64,000 bases of DNA from positions 16,463,341-16,527,340 of the forward strand of contig OZ022241.1 in assembly GCA_963978895.1 (NCBI GenBank), given 5' to 3'. Positions 33,246-45,593 of the stretch are shown piece after piece. Numbering within the stretch: the stretch's first letter is position 1; the number at the start of each line of letters is the position of its first letter. The notes below the pieces were generated by a model. It worked only from the letters and a program-made list of their open reading frames with translations, ran no database searches and was not told where the DNA came from. The stretch is from Erpobdella octoculata. Its lineage: Eukaryota; Annelida; Clitellata; Hirudinida; Erpobdellidae. The translations under genes were made by a program, and so were the position numbers.

Positions 33246-34559
33246 TACATTTACACACACCCACACGCCCACACACACGCACACGTGATTCGTTAAACCG
33301 TAGACGCTTAAATAAATCAACTTCTCATTTTCTTTTCTCCACCCACATGAATTCTAAATAAATTCATTTCCTTCATAGATCATTTACTTTCTTCAGTCAA
33401 AGAACTTGTAGTTTCTTTTGTATATAGCTCGAAATAGATCTAAATAAATAGAAAAAAAGTCCAGTGTTTAACGTACGCTTCCACAATTTTCTGAAATAAT
33501 TTGCTTCAATTATCGAAAACTATTTATATAAACTTATATTTGTTTTTCTATCGAAATAAACTACCAGTCTGCTGTTCATTAATGAACCTCATAAAACACT
33601 GGCAGTTGTGGAGTCTTGCTTTGCTCGTGTTGTTTTTATTTACTCGCAGGGTCGTGTTTAGGACCCCCACAACCCCAAATTAAGGGGGCCAAGGCCCGAA
33701 GGGGCCCAGGAGCCAAGTCATTTATCTGAAAAAAGTCAGCTTAGTTTTTAAAAGAATAAGAAAATATGACACTACAGTATTCCGAATATGTTAAATTTAA
33801 ATAAGCAGGTGTGTTTTCATTATTTCTATCCAAAAATGCATATTTGCCAAATTCGTTGCTTATCCTAACGTCGATGACCACCGAAAAAAGATCATTAAAG
33901 TCATTTTTGAAGCTTATAGTAAAATGGGACTTGATTATCTAAGGTTGCCGAGGCAAGGCATATGATAGTGAATCTGGTATAAAAAAAAGCAAGGCTACCA
34001 AGAGAAGACATGGGCCCTGGGAAAATATTTAACCCGGGCCCCAATCAAAATCTTCTAAAAATTTCTCTTTTTCAAATTCACATTTTTTTTTATTTTTAAA
34101 ATAGCTGATGACTGCGCCGAAGGAAGGTGTATAAACAAGGCTTAAACAAATGAAATTAAGTGTCCCTTTGTCGCACATGGAAGTCATTCACTCAATCTGA
34201 ATGGTGCCTTACGTTTTTTTTTGGAGTGCTGTCAATTTATGCTATATTTTCTGCCTCTGTAGCAGATAGAAAAATATGAAAATGTATTATCCCAAATTCT
34301 TCAAAATTTCAGTCTGATAGTAGATGGAAAAATTGTACCAATTGTTGCTAAACCCCGGCAATATTGCCAAAAACAACTTGATGGATTATGAAATAAACAA
34401 TGCCATTACATCAATTGAGGCAAGCTCATTTTGTCCATCGTGATTTAGCCTTATAACTCGTTTTAAATCAATAAGTCTAGCAGGAATTTTAAATCTTTGA
34501 CAGCAACCATTGACACGTTAAATAGTAAATAAAAGCTACGTAATAAAATCTCTGCTTTC
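33246..34559. other. unassigned region
   Basis: No gene. GGGGGCC-rich patches near 33660-33710 and CCCGGGCCCC near 34030 suggest an old transposon piece. Confidence 0.35.
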
Positions 34560-34830
34560 CTGTTTCCACTACCGTTTGCTCTCCCGTTCCCGTTTACTCA
34601 ACTATTCCCGCTCGCTTTCCCGTTTCCGCTCGCTTTTCCGTTCTTACTTGCTTTTCCAATCCCGCTCGCTCTTCCGCACTTTCTTCCGCTTGCTTTCCTG
34701 CTCCCGATCCTTTTCTTTCTTCCACTCAAATACGTAAAATAGATTTGCTAAAAGCTGCTTGAAACTAAATTTGAATTTAGTTACGCAATAACCTTTAATG
34801 TTCGTACATTGGCACTAAAAGTTTTTTGGT
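34560..34830 (-). mobile_element. Helitron-like interior
   Basis: CCCGCTCGCTTTCC units followed by a segment that, reverse complemented, matches 56300-56400 (AGTGCC.ATGTACGAACAT, TTTCAAGCA.CTT, AAATCTAT). It is therefore the same family as the element ending at 56747. Confidence 0.55.
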
Positions 34831-35865
34831 CATAAAAAATTAAAAACTACCCTATTACCTTCTAATCTTCAAGATATACTTATTTGTAAGAAGTATTATT
34901 TTGTTACGCTGAAACTTTAAAAACAATTTGATACAATTATATGGACCAGAGAGATTGACAAAATGATTGCTCTTAATTAAAAAAAATTTTTTTTTCAGCA
35001 TATCTCTCATACTTTGTTTTTTTTTAACAAAAAAATACAATTTTTAAAAATTAATGAAAAAATAGAAATAGATTATCTTAGAAAATTTTAATACATAATG
35101 TCATCCAGAGCAAGTCTATATCTCAAGTTTCAGCGTGATTTTATGGTGGATAGTTTGTTAAATTTGAATTCCATGATTTATCCTCAAGCATGCAAGACTG
35201 GTTGTGAAAAATGTAAAAAAATATCTTTTTTATGGACAATTTTTTAAGGAAATGTTTTTATTTTTAAAAGTAACAATTGGTTTATTAGTGAGTAATTGTT
35301 GATAAATTCAATTTATTTTTCTATTTAACGCTTATGTATTTATTCCTCTCAAAGCAAGGAAATTATTACTGGATTTTCCCGGAGGCTGTTTGATGTTGTC
35401 TGACATTAAAAAGCTCACAAAATGATTCTATTCGATCGCTCCGTTGTATTGTTAATGTTTTTACCTTCCGGACAAGATGGTGGTGGGTTTCCGATAAATT
35501 GTAATAATTTATTCAAACGTTTTAAAGTAAAACCAAGGTAATTACTGTTTTTTTTCAAGCCTTCAACCAAAATTGTTTTTTAAATTCTTTATTTCAAAAC
35601 TTTGTTCAAGGTACTATTTTTTTTAAACTGAATTTTTAAAAACTAAAAAATTAATAAAGGACAATTACACGTGTTTTAAAAAAAAGTGGATAAGAAGTAC
35701 TCTAGTGTGTGTGTTAATGGATGTGTTTGCATGAGTGCGTGCGTGCGTGCGTACGAGTGAGTGTGCTTGTGTATGTGAAAATACCAAAAAATGTGTTATT
35801 ATATACCAATAATACTTTTGTAATAATATTACCAAATAATAATAATTATTGCATAATTACGTTTA
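34831..35865. other. unassigned region
   Basis: AT-rich, with a GTGCGTGCGTGCGTGC run at 35734-35752. No gene. Confidence 0.4.
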
Positions 35866-36060
35866 GATGGATAAACAAATGAACCAATGGACGTATGGAC
35901 GGACGGACAGATGGACGTATGGACGGACGGACGGAATGACGGATGGGACGGAAGGACGGATGGACGGTTGGACTGATGGACAGATGGACAGATGGACAAA
36001 TAGACGGATGGACGGATGGACGGATAGACGGATAGACGGATGGATATATGAATGGATGGA
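35866..36060. repeat. GGAC/GGAT degenerate minisatellite
   Basis: GATGGACGGACGGA-like tetranucleotide array of about 190 bp. Open on both strands only because of the repeat. Confidence 0.93.
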
Positions 36061-37014
<954 letters not shown>

Positions 37015-37079
37015 ACAACATAAAAAATATCTAAATTAAAATAATTATAATAATAACAGTAATAACTAAATAATTAAGA

Positions 37080-39719
37080 TCAGTTAGTAAAGCCTTTAAC
37101 AACGGAATTACAGTCAACTTCAAGGACGTGACTGGAAAAAGAATCACATACATTATCTATAACCTTTGAAACACAAACGTCTGGTACAAAACATTCATTC
37201 AACGAAGAAATACCTGAAGAAACATTGGCACTATTAACATGCATATTTTTAGCAGAAGTTGTAGATGAGTTAAAACATTTATTATTATTATTATTAGTTT
37301 TATTACTATTTAGAGAACCAAAAAGTTTAAGAGTTAAATCAAAAGAATACCATTGTTTATTAATTAAAGGCTTACATTTATTAATAGCTAAAGCTTCTTT
37401 TAATTTTAACTTAATGGGTTGATTTTCTTTCATTAGTATACTGGTGTTATCAATTAGAAATTTATGTGATGGTTTGATTGAATGTTGTGTTGACATATGT
37501 TGGTATATGGCACCACTTTGACAATGCATAGTCAATCTACGAGACAGAGTAGTTCTAGTATGACCAATGTAATTTTCCACCTGACCATGTGGAAACGGAC
37601 ACGAAAATTGGTACACTAGGTTGGTTTGTGCTACAGGGCTAGAAAAATTGTTTATACTATTTTTAATTAAAAGATTATGAGTTTTTCCATTGTTATAATA
37701 GATGTGTAACTTGAGTGTATTATCTTTATTTACAACCTTAATATTATCATACACAATGTTTTTCAACACTTTTTCATCTATTTTATAATTATTAGACATC
37801 TGATTAGCATAATATAATGGAATTATACAAGAATTTGATGAGTTATTGGTATTAGGTTTTGAAACATGTTTTTTATCAGTAATACGTGACATAAATTTAT
37901 TTATAGTTGCATCAACAATAGAATTAGAATAATTATTATTTATCAAAAGTTGTTTCACTTGTAGATATTCGTTGTGAAAATCAGACCATGTTTCGGAAAA
38001 TTTAAAGGCCCTATTAATATAATTATTAATAACATTTAGTTTATATCTTTCAGGACAATCGCTATTATAATTAAGACAATTGTCTGTGTTTGTGGGTTTA
38101 GTATAGACCTGGCAAGATAGTTTTGATACATTTCGAGTAACTAAAGTATCCAGAAAAGGAATTTGATGTTTATTATTAGCAAGTTCATAAGTAAATTGTA
38201 GTTTAGAATTTTTTACAAATGCATCTCTCAGTTTAAATAGTTCTTCTAAGTTATCAACTGAAACAAATATATCGTCAACATAACGGCAATACAGAAAAGG
38301 TTTGGTGTGATTTTCAAATACACGTGCTTCAAGATCACCCATATAAAAATTAGCGAAAGTCGGGCCCAACGGGGACCCCATAGCTACACCGTCAATTTGT
38401 ACATATAAGTCTCCATTAGGTGATAAAAAAGGAGATTGCGTTGTACATATATAAAGTAATTCTTTCAAGACTTCAGGGCTGATTTGAGGAGGTTGAATAC
38501 TAGGATGTGAATAAACACACTTACAAATTATATTTATAGTGTCTATAACAGGTACGTTGGTAAACAAACTTTCAACATCTAAAGACGCAATTATATTAGA
38601 ACTTCCATTACTATGAATAAGATCAACAAAATCATAAGAAGATTTAAGACTATATTGAGAAGGACAATAAGGAGAAATAATTCTATTAATTTCTTTAGCA
38701 ACATTATAAGTAACAGCAGGACATTGTGAAATAATAGGTCTTAATGAGTTATCTTTCTTATGTATTTTAACATTACCATAAATATAACCAGGTTTATAGT
38801 CACCTATTATTTTAGAAAAAATTGTTATCTTCTTTTTAATAAGAGTCGCAATGATCTTATTTAGTTTAGATCTGATCTTAACAGTAGGATCAGCTTTACT
38901 TTTTGAAATTTAGAGCTGTCAGAGAGAATTGTATTGAGTTTGGAAAAATAATTGTCACGATTTAAAATGACGTACGTAGGTGATTTGTCAGCTTTACGGA
39001 TAATTATCTGAGTATTTTTACGTAGTTGAGAGGCAGCATTCAATAACTTCTTAGGTAAGGTAGACTTAAAATTTGAGCATCGATGTTTATAACCTTCAGC
39101 TAGTAATAGAGGCTTCAAAGTTGATTTTACAGTAATTTTATTTTTGGCTTCTAAATTTAAGATATTACAATATTTCAAGTTCGGTTTGTTTGTGTAGTTG
39201 ATCATAAGGTTTACGTAAATGATAATTATAACCGAGCATTAAAAAGTCACATTCATCGTCAGACAATTTATAATCGGACAAATTAACGTATGTAGTACAA
39301 TTTTGTTTAAATAGTAACAGACCTCCATACAATCGAGAAAGTTTTTTAACAATTTTAACTTCCTTCACACGTTCGGATTTCGTAAAGTGTTCGTTGACAA
39401 GTTGAAGGAATTTATGGACGTCCGTACCAAAGTTGTCTTCTGTGGTTGTAGACATTTCTTCTGCGTACCTTGCCTGTAATTCTTTAAGTTCTCGTTCTTT
39501 CTGCACAATCTGAGATTGTAGAAGATCTTCAACTTTTGCATTTCGATTTGTAGCCGAAATCGAGCAAATAGTAGTTTTTGAATACTTCGGCGCTATATGT
39601 TCTTTTAGGCAAACTCGATTGAAAAAAGTGGCGCACTTGGCTGAATCGATTTTATTTTTAATTTTTTCCAATACTCTAAATCGGTTTAAAAATAATTTCT
39701 TACCAAACACAAACTCCAT
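37080..39719 (-). pseudogene. Penelope-like reverse transcriptase / GIY-YIG endonuclease
   Basis: The ATG at 39719-39717 opens the frame (MEFVFGKKLF), which runs in three pieces: 39719-39165, about 39205-38870 and about 38907-37080. They overlap in different phases, so two frame shifts (near 39180 and 38890) interrupt a protein of about 870 residues. The last piece holds the enzyme: DVESLFTNVPV, DGVAMGSPLGPTFANFYMGD, the catalytic YVDD (plus-strand 38271-38282), then a C-terminal endonuclease. The endonuclease shows CPFPHGQVENYIGHTR and RRLTMHCQSGA (GIY-YIG fold; YIG and Arg visible). In this family the nuclease nicks target DNA and the reverse transcriptase copies the element RNA. No stop occurs inside the last piece. 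Confidence 0.88.
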
Positions 39720-39883
39720 AATCTTATAGGCTTATAGATCTATTTCGGCAATTTTTGCCATCATCAGAGCCGTTTAACTTTTTTAAAATAAAATGCAGTG
39801 ACTAAATGGTAAAAGATACAACTAATTGAAAGGAATTAAAATACAATTTAAATAAAATTTAAATTCATTATATACAAATGTAT
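39600..39883 (-). repeat. Penelope pseudo-LTR, upstream copy
   Basis: Contains the hammerhead and the first 40 codons of the ORF, and so would act as leader and promoter region. Confidence 0.92.
39729..39771 (-). ncRNA. hammerhead ribozyme motif, upstream copy
   Basis: Same structure as 36860-36903, but the stem II loop is AAA instead of AAAA, which keeps all pairs. Predicted cleavage is between 39733 and 39732 on the minus strand, 13 bases upstream of the ORF start codon. Self-cleavage would therefore define the 5' end of the element mRNA. Confidence 0.85.
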
Positions 39884-40399
39884 ATATATACATAAGACTA
39901 AATTATTTTTAACCTCTAATCCTTTTTCCTATCACACGGCCAAAGCAAACAGACATTATACAAAACAGTTTATTAATATCTACTTGAAAGACAAAAATAC
40001 ACATGTTTCGATCATTTTGCCTCCGGGACCTCAAGAGTGGGCTGGAAAAAATGTTATTTGCTTAAAAACTATTTTTTTTTATTTAGAACGTGGGGTTTTT
40101 TATATTGATTTTCAAAAAAAAGCGTTCTATCCTGCTTGAAAAATAGCTGATGGTTAGTTTGAGTGAAAGGCACCCCACGTTTCAAGTTTTTAAAAATTAT
40201 GGATTATTCCGCTATACGAATGTCCACGAATAATGCATGCCTCCATGAAAACATTTCTCACACAGCCCAGAGAAAAATTATTTTCTGCTTTTTAGTTAAA
40301 AAACGTGGTTTCTACAAAAATATTTTTTTAATAATTTTATTTCTTGCATTTATATTATGTCTATTATTATATTAATTTGTATATGTTAACAAAGTTATT
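39884..40399. other. unassigned spacer
   Basis: Contains a single diverged unit of the 15.6-16.0 kb tandem repeat at about 40010-40070. No gene. Confidence 0.45.
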
Positions 40400-40565
40400 A
40401 TGAGTTTGAGTTTGTTTATTCAGTTATCAATACATACATTCAAAATCACAAATAAGACAGAACAAAAAAAAAAACAATAATAATTAAATAGTCATTATAA
40501 TAGCATGTATGATTGATGAAGAGGTGCTGCATCAGGCCCCTCTGTGCTGACGAGTTATACTGCAA

Positions 40566-43500
40566 TCAAAGTAGAGCGAGTTGATCTTTGAAGGCATTCA
40601 CCGAACATGCGTCCACTGCTTCCTGCGTCAAGGAGTTCCAGCTGAAAGCTACTCGATTTGTGAAAAAGTGTTTTCGCTCTTCACATCCTTTAATTCTTTG
40701 TGGTAAAAGAAGGCAGTTGTGACCTCTCAAACAATAGGATCTGTTAGTTTGCCATGTGGGATGTTTTTGCAATACAAAAAAATTCACTTCATCAATATGA
40801 GCCAGTATTTTGTATTGTTGGATCAAATCGCCTCTAACCCTACGTTCTTCAAGCGTGGTAATTCCAAGCTTCTGTAGTCTTTCTAAGTATGGTAAATGTT
40901 TGATTGTTGTAATTATTTTTGTAACTTTGTGCTGGACCTTTTCGAGAGTATCAATGTCCCGGCTTAGATGAGGAGACCAAACTTGAACTGCATATTCGAG
41001 GTGTGGTCGAATGTAGGCCTGGTATAATGTTTTCCAAAGATGGAGACTACGACTTCGGAATAATTTTTTAAGTCTACCAAGAGTTCTATTAGCCAAGGCA
41101 GCCGCTGCATTCACTTGAGACCTTGCTTTGAGATCATCCGATACTAGAACACCAAGATCTCGTTCGACTGTCGTTACTTCTAAATTCTTTCTATTTCCAT
41201 CTGGGTCTAACATAGAATAAATAAATTTTGATTTCTGATTGGTTCGTCCAACGTGCATAACTTTGCATTTGTCAATGTTGAATGGCATCAACCATTTGTG
41301 TGACCACTGGACTGCCTCATCTATATCGTTTTGGAGTCTGATACAGTCTTCCACGGATTTGATAATCCCAATGATTTTACTATCATCTGCAAAAAGCTTG
41401 ATGTGTTGAGATAATTTGTCAGGGAGGTCATTTATATAGAGCAAAAACAATAGAGGCCCAAGTACTGAGCCTTGCGGTACCCCACTCGTAACCTTTTTCC
41501 ATCCTGAAGTACAACTGTCGATCTGAACTCTCTGCTGACGATTGGTTAACCAAGATTCAATCCATTTGTGAAGAGAGCCCTGTATACCGTACGCTCTCAG
41601 TTTGTGCAATAAACACCGATGTGGGACTTTGTCAAAAGCTTTCGCAAAATCTGTGTAGACAACATCCACAGAAACACCAAGATGAACACTTTCTGTCAGA
41701 ATGTCGCGGGCTTCCAGTAAGTTGCTTACGCATCCTTTTTTTCTTACAAATCCGTGTTGACTTTTAGTTATTAGGTTATTTATAGTGCAGAAAGACGTGA
41801 TTTGCTCGTGAATAAACTTTTCGCATACTTTGCAAAGTACGGAAGTTAATGATACTGGCCTATAGTTTCCTGCCTTTATTTTGCTACCTTTTTTAAAAAT
41901 GGGCGTAACATTAGCTAGTTTCCATAGATCTGGTACCATGCCTGTGGTGATAGACATTCTAAAGATGAGAGTGATAGGAATTGCAAGAGCAGCTGCGCTG
42001 TTTTTTAATATACGAGGATGAAATCCATCAACTCCCATAGCCTTGTTCGCCAAGAGTTCTGATAGTCTTTTTTCAACCTTTTCAAATGTGAAAACGCTCT
42101 CGTCAATATTGCATTCGGAATCTGTTCTCTGTTCAAAAAAAGGCAGTTGATTGCCTGATTCGGTAACAAAAACAGATTGGAAGTATTCGTTTAGCGTCTT
42201 GCATATTACTTCTTGGTCGACCGATGTGTCACCGTCAGCCGTTTCAATTGCCTTTATCTTCTCTTGAGTTTCATGTTTATTTCGAATGTGAGTATGAAGT
42301 AGATTTGGTGAATAAGCGAGATTTTCTTCGTAGTGAAGCATAGAAAGTCTAACTACTTTTGCCACGTTTTTACAAGCTTTTTTATGAGCTAGCTTAAGCT
42401 GGACATGTGTGTGACGCCCGGCTGCTAGGTATTTTGACCAAAGTTGTCTCTTCAGTTGAACCGCCGCTAACACTTCTGGAGTGACCCATGCCTCTGACTT
42501 TTTCTTAAAAGGCACTGTTGTTGTTGGGATAAATCTTTTTACTGCATCATCGTAAATTTTAACCAAGGTGGTGTAGCACTCGTTAACTGAGCGATGTAAG
42601 AAGAGGGTTATCCAGTCTTGTGAGCTGATAAAGTGTGAGAAAGCCGTAAAGTTGGCTCTACTCCATATACATCGGGGTTTGTTGTGCCTTTCGATTGTCG
42701 GGCAGCCAGCTACACTTATTCTTCCCATTATTAAACAATGTGATTGACCCATTGGCGTATAGCCTAGTGAATCGCCTTTTGTAAGCTCCATGAATTGATC
42801 TGGTTTGTTGGTGATAATAAGATCAAGTGTGCTTTTTGGTGCAACATCTCGTGAATGTCGGTAAGTACAAAAAGTCACTACTTGTGTTAGATCGTTTTCT
42901 TCGAGACATGACTGAAATCTGATATCCCCTGGGCGCTCGTCCATCACATGACCAGCTGTGGCTACTCTGCCACCCACATCAACTTCTTCGTACCATGTAT
43001 GACTGAAGTTAAAATCACCATAAAGCAACATCGTTGCACAATTGAGTCCAATTAGTGATTTTTTTGCAATTTTTATAGCTTCAATGGTATTGGTTAAATA
43101 TTCATCGTCATAATCATGTGGGCGGTAGATGCAGCCAAGTAAGATCGATTCCTTACCGTAACGAATTGTTATCCACAATTGTTCAATATTTTTCGAATTA
43201 AGCTCTGGTAAAGAAACGTTAAATGAAACTATTTCGTTCTTGACATAGATAGCGACTCCACCACCTTTGCTATTTCTGTCCGTTCTATGCAATTGGTATC
43301 CATTCACGATTGTGTCCGACCTTTCATTAAACCATGTCTCAGTGAAGAACATAACGTCTGGTTGGTTTTTCTTTGATAGTGCTGTTAGTCTGGCCGTGAG
43401 TTCGTCTTTCTTCTGACTATTCAGTGAACAAGGGTTATTTGCCCAGAAACAAAGAGTTGTTGTGGATTTTAATAAGTCAATTTTGTCTTGGGAAAGACTA

Positions 43501-43622
43501 CCGATGTTTTGTTGGCGCTGTGTGGGATGTTTTGGCTTGGCAGGACGGGATCTTTTACTTGGAAGACCCAGTTCTACTTTTGTTGGCGCTGGTTGTTGTA
43601 GTGGATTCGAGAGAGGTGGCAA
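40566..43622 (-). CDS. CR1-like LINE ORF2, endonuclease and reverse transcriptase
   Basis: Single 1018-residue ORF. The endonuclease domain (about 55-305) shows WANNPCSLN, FFTETWFNE (92-100), GGGVAIYVKN (120-129), LLYGDFNF (199-206) and LDLIITN (266-272). The terminal motif reads GQSHCLIMG, with Ser and His adjacent where related LINEs have Ser-Asp-His. The reverse transcriptase (about 520-850) shows NYRPVSLTS (586-594), SQHGFVRKKGC, VYTDFAKAFDKVPH (655-668), SGVPQGSVLGPLLF (713-726) and FADDSKI (744-750). The C-terminal region has LEYAVQVWSPHL and RRVRGDLIQQYKI. Target-primed reverse transcription is the known mechanism. The ATG at 43622 follows a spacer after ORF1. The frame is intact, so the copy is young, but loss of the Asp may block nicking. 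Confidence 0.9.
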   Translation of the reverse strand: MPPLSNPLQQPAPTKVELGLPSKRSRPAKPKHPTQRQQNIGSLSQDKIDLLKSTTTLCFWANNPCSLNSQKKDELTARLTALSKKNQPDVMFFTETWFNERSDTIVNGYQLHRTDRNSKGGGVAIYVKNEIVSFNVSLPELNSKNIEQLWITIRYGKESILLGCIYRPHDYDDEYLTNTIEAIKIAKKSLIGLNCATMLLYGDFNFSHTWYEEVDVGGRVATAGHVMDERPGDIRFQSCLEENDLTQVVTFCTYRHSRDVAPKSTLDLIITNKPDQFMELTKGDSLGYTPMGQSHCLIMGRISVAGCPTIERHNKPRCIWSRANFTAFSHFISSQDWITLFLHRSVNECYTTLVKIYDDAVKRFIPTTTVPFKKKSEAWVTPEVLAAVQLKRQLWSKYLAAGRHTHVQLKLAHKKACKNVAKVVRLSMLHYEENLAYSPNLLHTHIRNKHETQEKIKAIETADGDTSVDQEVICKTLNEYFQSVFVTESGNQLPFFEQRTDSECNIDESVFTFEKVEKRLSELLANKAMGVDGFHPRILKNSAAALAIPITLIFRMSITTGMVPDLWKLANVTPIFKKGSKIKAGNYRPVSLTSVLCKVCEKFIHEQITSFCTINNLITKSQHGFVRKKGCVSNLLEARDILTESVHLGVSVDVVYTDFAKAFDKVPHRCLLHKLRAYGIQGSLHKWIESWLTNRQQRVQIDSCTSGWKKVTSGVPQGSVLGPLLFLLYINDLPDKLSQHIKLFADDSKIIGIIKSVEDCIRLQNDIDEAVQWSHKWLMPFNIDKCKVMHVGRTNQKSKFIYSMLDPDGNRKNLEVTTVERDLGVLVSDDLKARSQVNAAAALANRTLGRLKKLFRSRSLHLWKTLYQAYIRPHLEYAVQVWSPHLSRDIDTLEKVQHKVTKIITTIKHLPYLERLQKLGITTLEERRVRGDLIQQYKILAHIDEVNFFVLQKHPTWQTNRSYCLRGHNCLLLPQRIKGCEERKHFFTNRVAFSWNSLTQEAVDACSVNAFKDQLALL

Positions 43623-43733
43623 TATATGAAAAGGTTTTTTTTATGTCATAATTTAAAATGTTTGTTTTCTGTAAGCAGATTATATCAGCATCAACACAAT
43701 TAAAAATGTCTTTGTTATTTGAATTTGTTTGTT

Positions 43734-44648
43734 TTACTTTAGTAACTGAGGAGCTTGATTTGATTTGATCTCTCCTTCCTTCCACTTTCTTAGAGTTGGG
43801 TTGTCCATGGGACCATAGACAACCCATTTCCCGTTTCCCTGAGCTGTTTTAATATTGGCTTCATCCCACATTTTACTATAAAATAGTCTTTGCTCAATTG
43901 TAAGGTCTGGTTCGACTCTGTATTTAGTTCCATTATTTATATTAAATTCTCTCAATTTGGTATTTCCCCTTGCTTCCAACAACTTTTCCCTTAGTGACCT
44001 GTCTTTAAGCTTTACAAGAATTGGTCTATACCCTAAATCAGGATTAATTTTTCCAAGTCTTGTCGAATGTTCAATCATTGATTTAATTTCTAGATTATCT
44101 AGTCCGGTATCTCGAATCTCCAAAATTTTCACTATGGCAGCCATATCTTCTTCTACCCTTTCTTTATGGTCAGATTTCTTGGATTCTCTAACACCTCTGA
44201 TAATTATATTGCTCTTTTTTGTTTCTAATTTTGACATCTCCAGCACCACTCTTCCTGTAACAGACAGTCCTTTTGCGGCAATGGCTGCATATGATGGAGT
44301 ACCACTATGCGATTTTATTGAAAGCTTTGGACCATCCAGTTTTTCATTTACAGTGTTAATTTGGTTATTTTGTCCATCTAACCTTTCTTGTAAAAGCCTT
44401 ATTTTTTCTTCTTGACTAGAAATTATCTCAATTGCCATGTTAACTAGTTTGAATAGTGACGATACTGATTTTTTTGTCCCCATTTTTTCAACTGAATCAA
44501 CTTCTTTCAGCAAATCAACAAGAGTGACCGCTGAAGTTAGTTTTTCCTGTGTTACATCGCTCGTAGACAGAAACATATTTTTGATTCCTTCATCGGCTAG
44601 AGTCGAAATTGTCTTATTTATTACGTCATTAGTTTCTGAATTTGCCAT
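43734..44648 (-). CDS. LINE ORF1 protein (RNA-binding, coiled coil)
   Basis: 304 residues from the ATG at 44648 (MANSETND). It has an N-terminal helical region, a coiled-coil stretch with EEKIRLLQERLDGQNNQIN, and then an RRM-like domain (KSNIIIRGVRES ... YRPILVKLKDRSLREKLLEA). The C-terminal part (about 235-304) has TIEQRLFYSKMWDEA and KWVVYGPMDNP. Such proteins coat LINE RNA. No zinc knuckle is seen. The frame is intact, and the protein resembles the decayed ORF1 at 4128-4735. Confidence 0.82.
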   Translation of the reverse strand: MANSETNDVINKTISTLADEGIKNMFLSTSDVTQEKLTSAVTLVDLLKEVDSVEKMGTKKSVSSLFKLVNMAIEIISSQEEKIRLLQERLDGQNNQINTVNEKLDGPKLSIKSHSGTPSYAAIAAKGLSVTGRVVLEMSKLETKKSNIIIRGVRESKKSDHKERVEEDMAAIVKILEIRDTGLDNLEIKSMIEHSTRLGKINPDLGYRPILVKLKDRSLREKLLEARGNTKLREFNINNGTKYRVEPDLTIEQRLFYSKMWDEANIKTAQGNGKWVVYGPMDNPTLRKWKEGEIKSNQAPQLLK

Positions 44649-44735
44649 TTCTGTTTTGGTCAAATCTCTTATCCAATTCAATTATATAATTTATCAACCG
44701 TTGATTGCTACTTAGATGTCAAGATTACAAACTTA

Positions 44736-44808
44736 TGTAATAGGATTAAGCTTATATAATAGGATTAAGCTTATATAATAGGATTAAGCTTATGTAATAG
44801 GATTAAGA
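44736..44808 (-). repeat. 20-bp tandem repeats upstream of LINE ORF1
   Basis: Three to four units of ATAATAGGATTAAGCTTATA. The position in the LINE 5' region suggests promoter monomers, as known for other LINEs; function is inferred only. Confidence 0.7.
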
Positions 44809-44929
44809 AAAACACGTTTTAGCACACTTAACTAGTTCTTGTTTTCTGGCATAAAACGTGCAACACTGAAAATTAGGAGCTTTAATCACCAAAACGCAAC
44901 GTACATACATAAAATAAAAAGCAACTTAA

Positions 44930-45129
44930 NNNNNNNNNNNNNNNNNNNNNNNNNNNNNNNNNNNNNNNNNNNNNNNNNNNNNNNNNNNNNNNNNNNNNNN
45001 NNNNNNNNNNNNNNNNNNNNNNNNNNNNNNNNNNNNNNNNNNNNNNNNNNNNNNNNNNNNNNNNNNNNNNNNNNNNNNNNNNNNNNNNNNNNNNNNNNNN
45101 NNNNNNNNNNNNNNNNNNNNNNNNNNNNN
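44930..45129. other. assembly gap (200 N)
   Basis: A run of exactly 200 N, probably a scaffold gap of unknown true size just beyond the LINE 5' end. Confidence 1.
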
Positions 45130-45593
45130 TAAAATTATATAATTTTCTAAAATTAATACAACTTTACAAATGTATTTTGTTTTAAATTAAAGCAAATTGT
45201 TTAGAAAAAAATACCTAAAAAAGTCTTCCGATTTTTATCTTCCTATATGCATGGTTGGCTTACAAAAAGTTGTTTTTATGCCATAAAACAGCACACCAAG
45301 GAGTAACACTTTTCAATGTTTTTTAGATTTACGTTTTTAAAATTGTTACACTGAATATTTGGCTGATTGTATGCTCAAATATGTTATTTTTTACAAAAGA
45401 TATTTTATTTAGCTAGGCTTACTATGATAAAAGGTGATTTTATCAAACACGTCCAGTTATCTTGGAATATTTACTTAGTGATTTTTGCCAATTTTTTTAG
45501 GTATTTTTCAAAATATTATTCAGTTTCTTATTGTTCATTTTCTCAACAAAAAAACAAGTGAAGCGTATTTATAAAATTTTTTAACATGACTTA

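Larger units (their letters stand above)
40400..44820 (-). mobile_element. CR1-like LINE with both ORFs, near full length
   Basis: Minus-strand LINE with ORF1 (44648-43734), a 111-bp gap, ORF2 (43622-40566), and a 3' UTR ending near 40402 in AAACTCAAACTCA-like repeats. Upstream of ORF1 are about three 20-bp repeats, possibly part of its promoter. Both ORFs are uninterrupted. The endonuclease lacks the Asp of its SDH motif (see ORF2). Confidence 0.87.
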
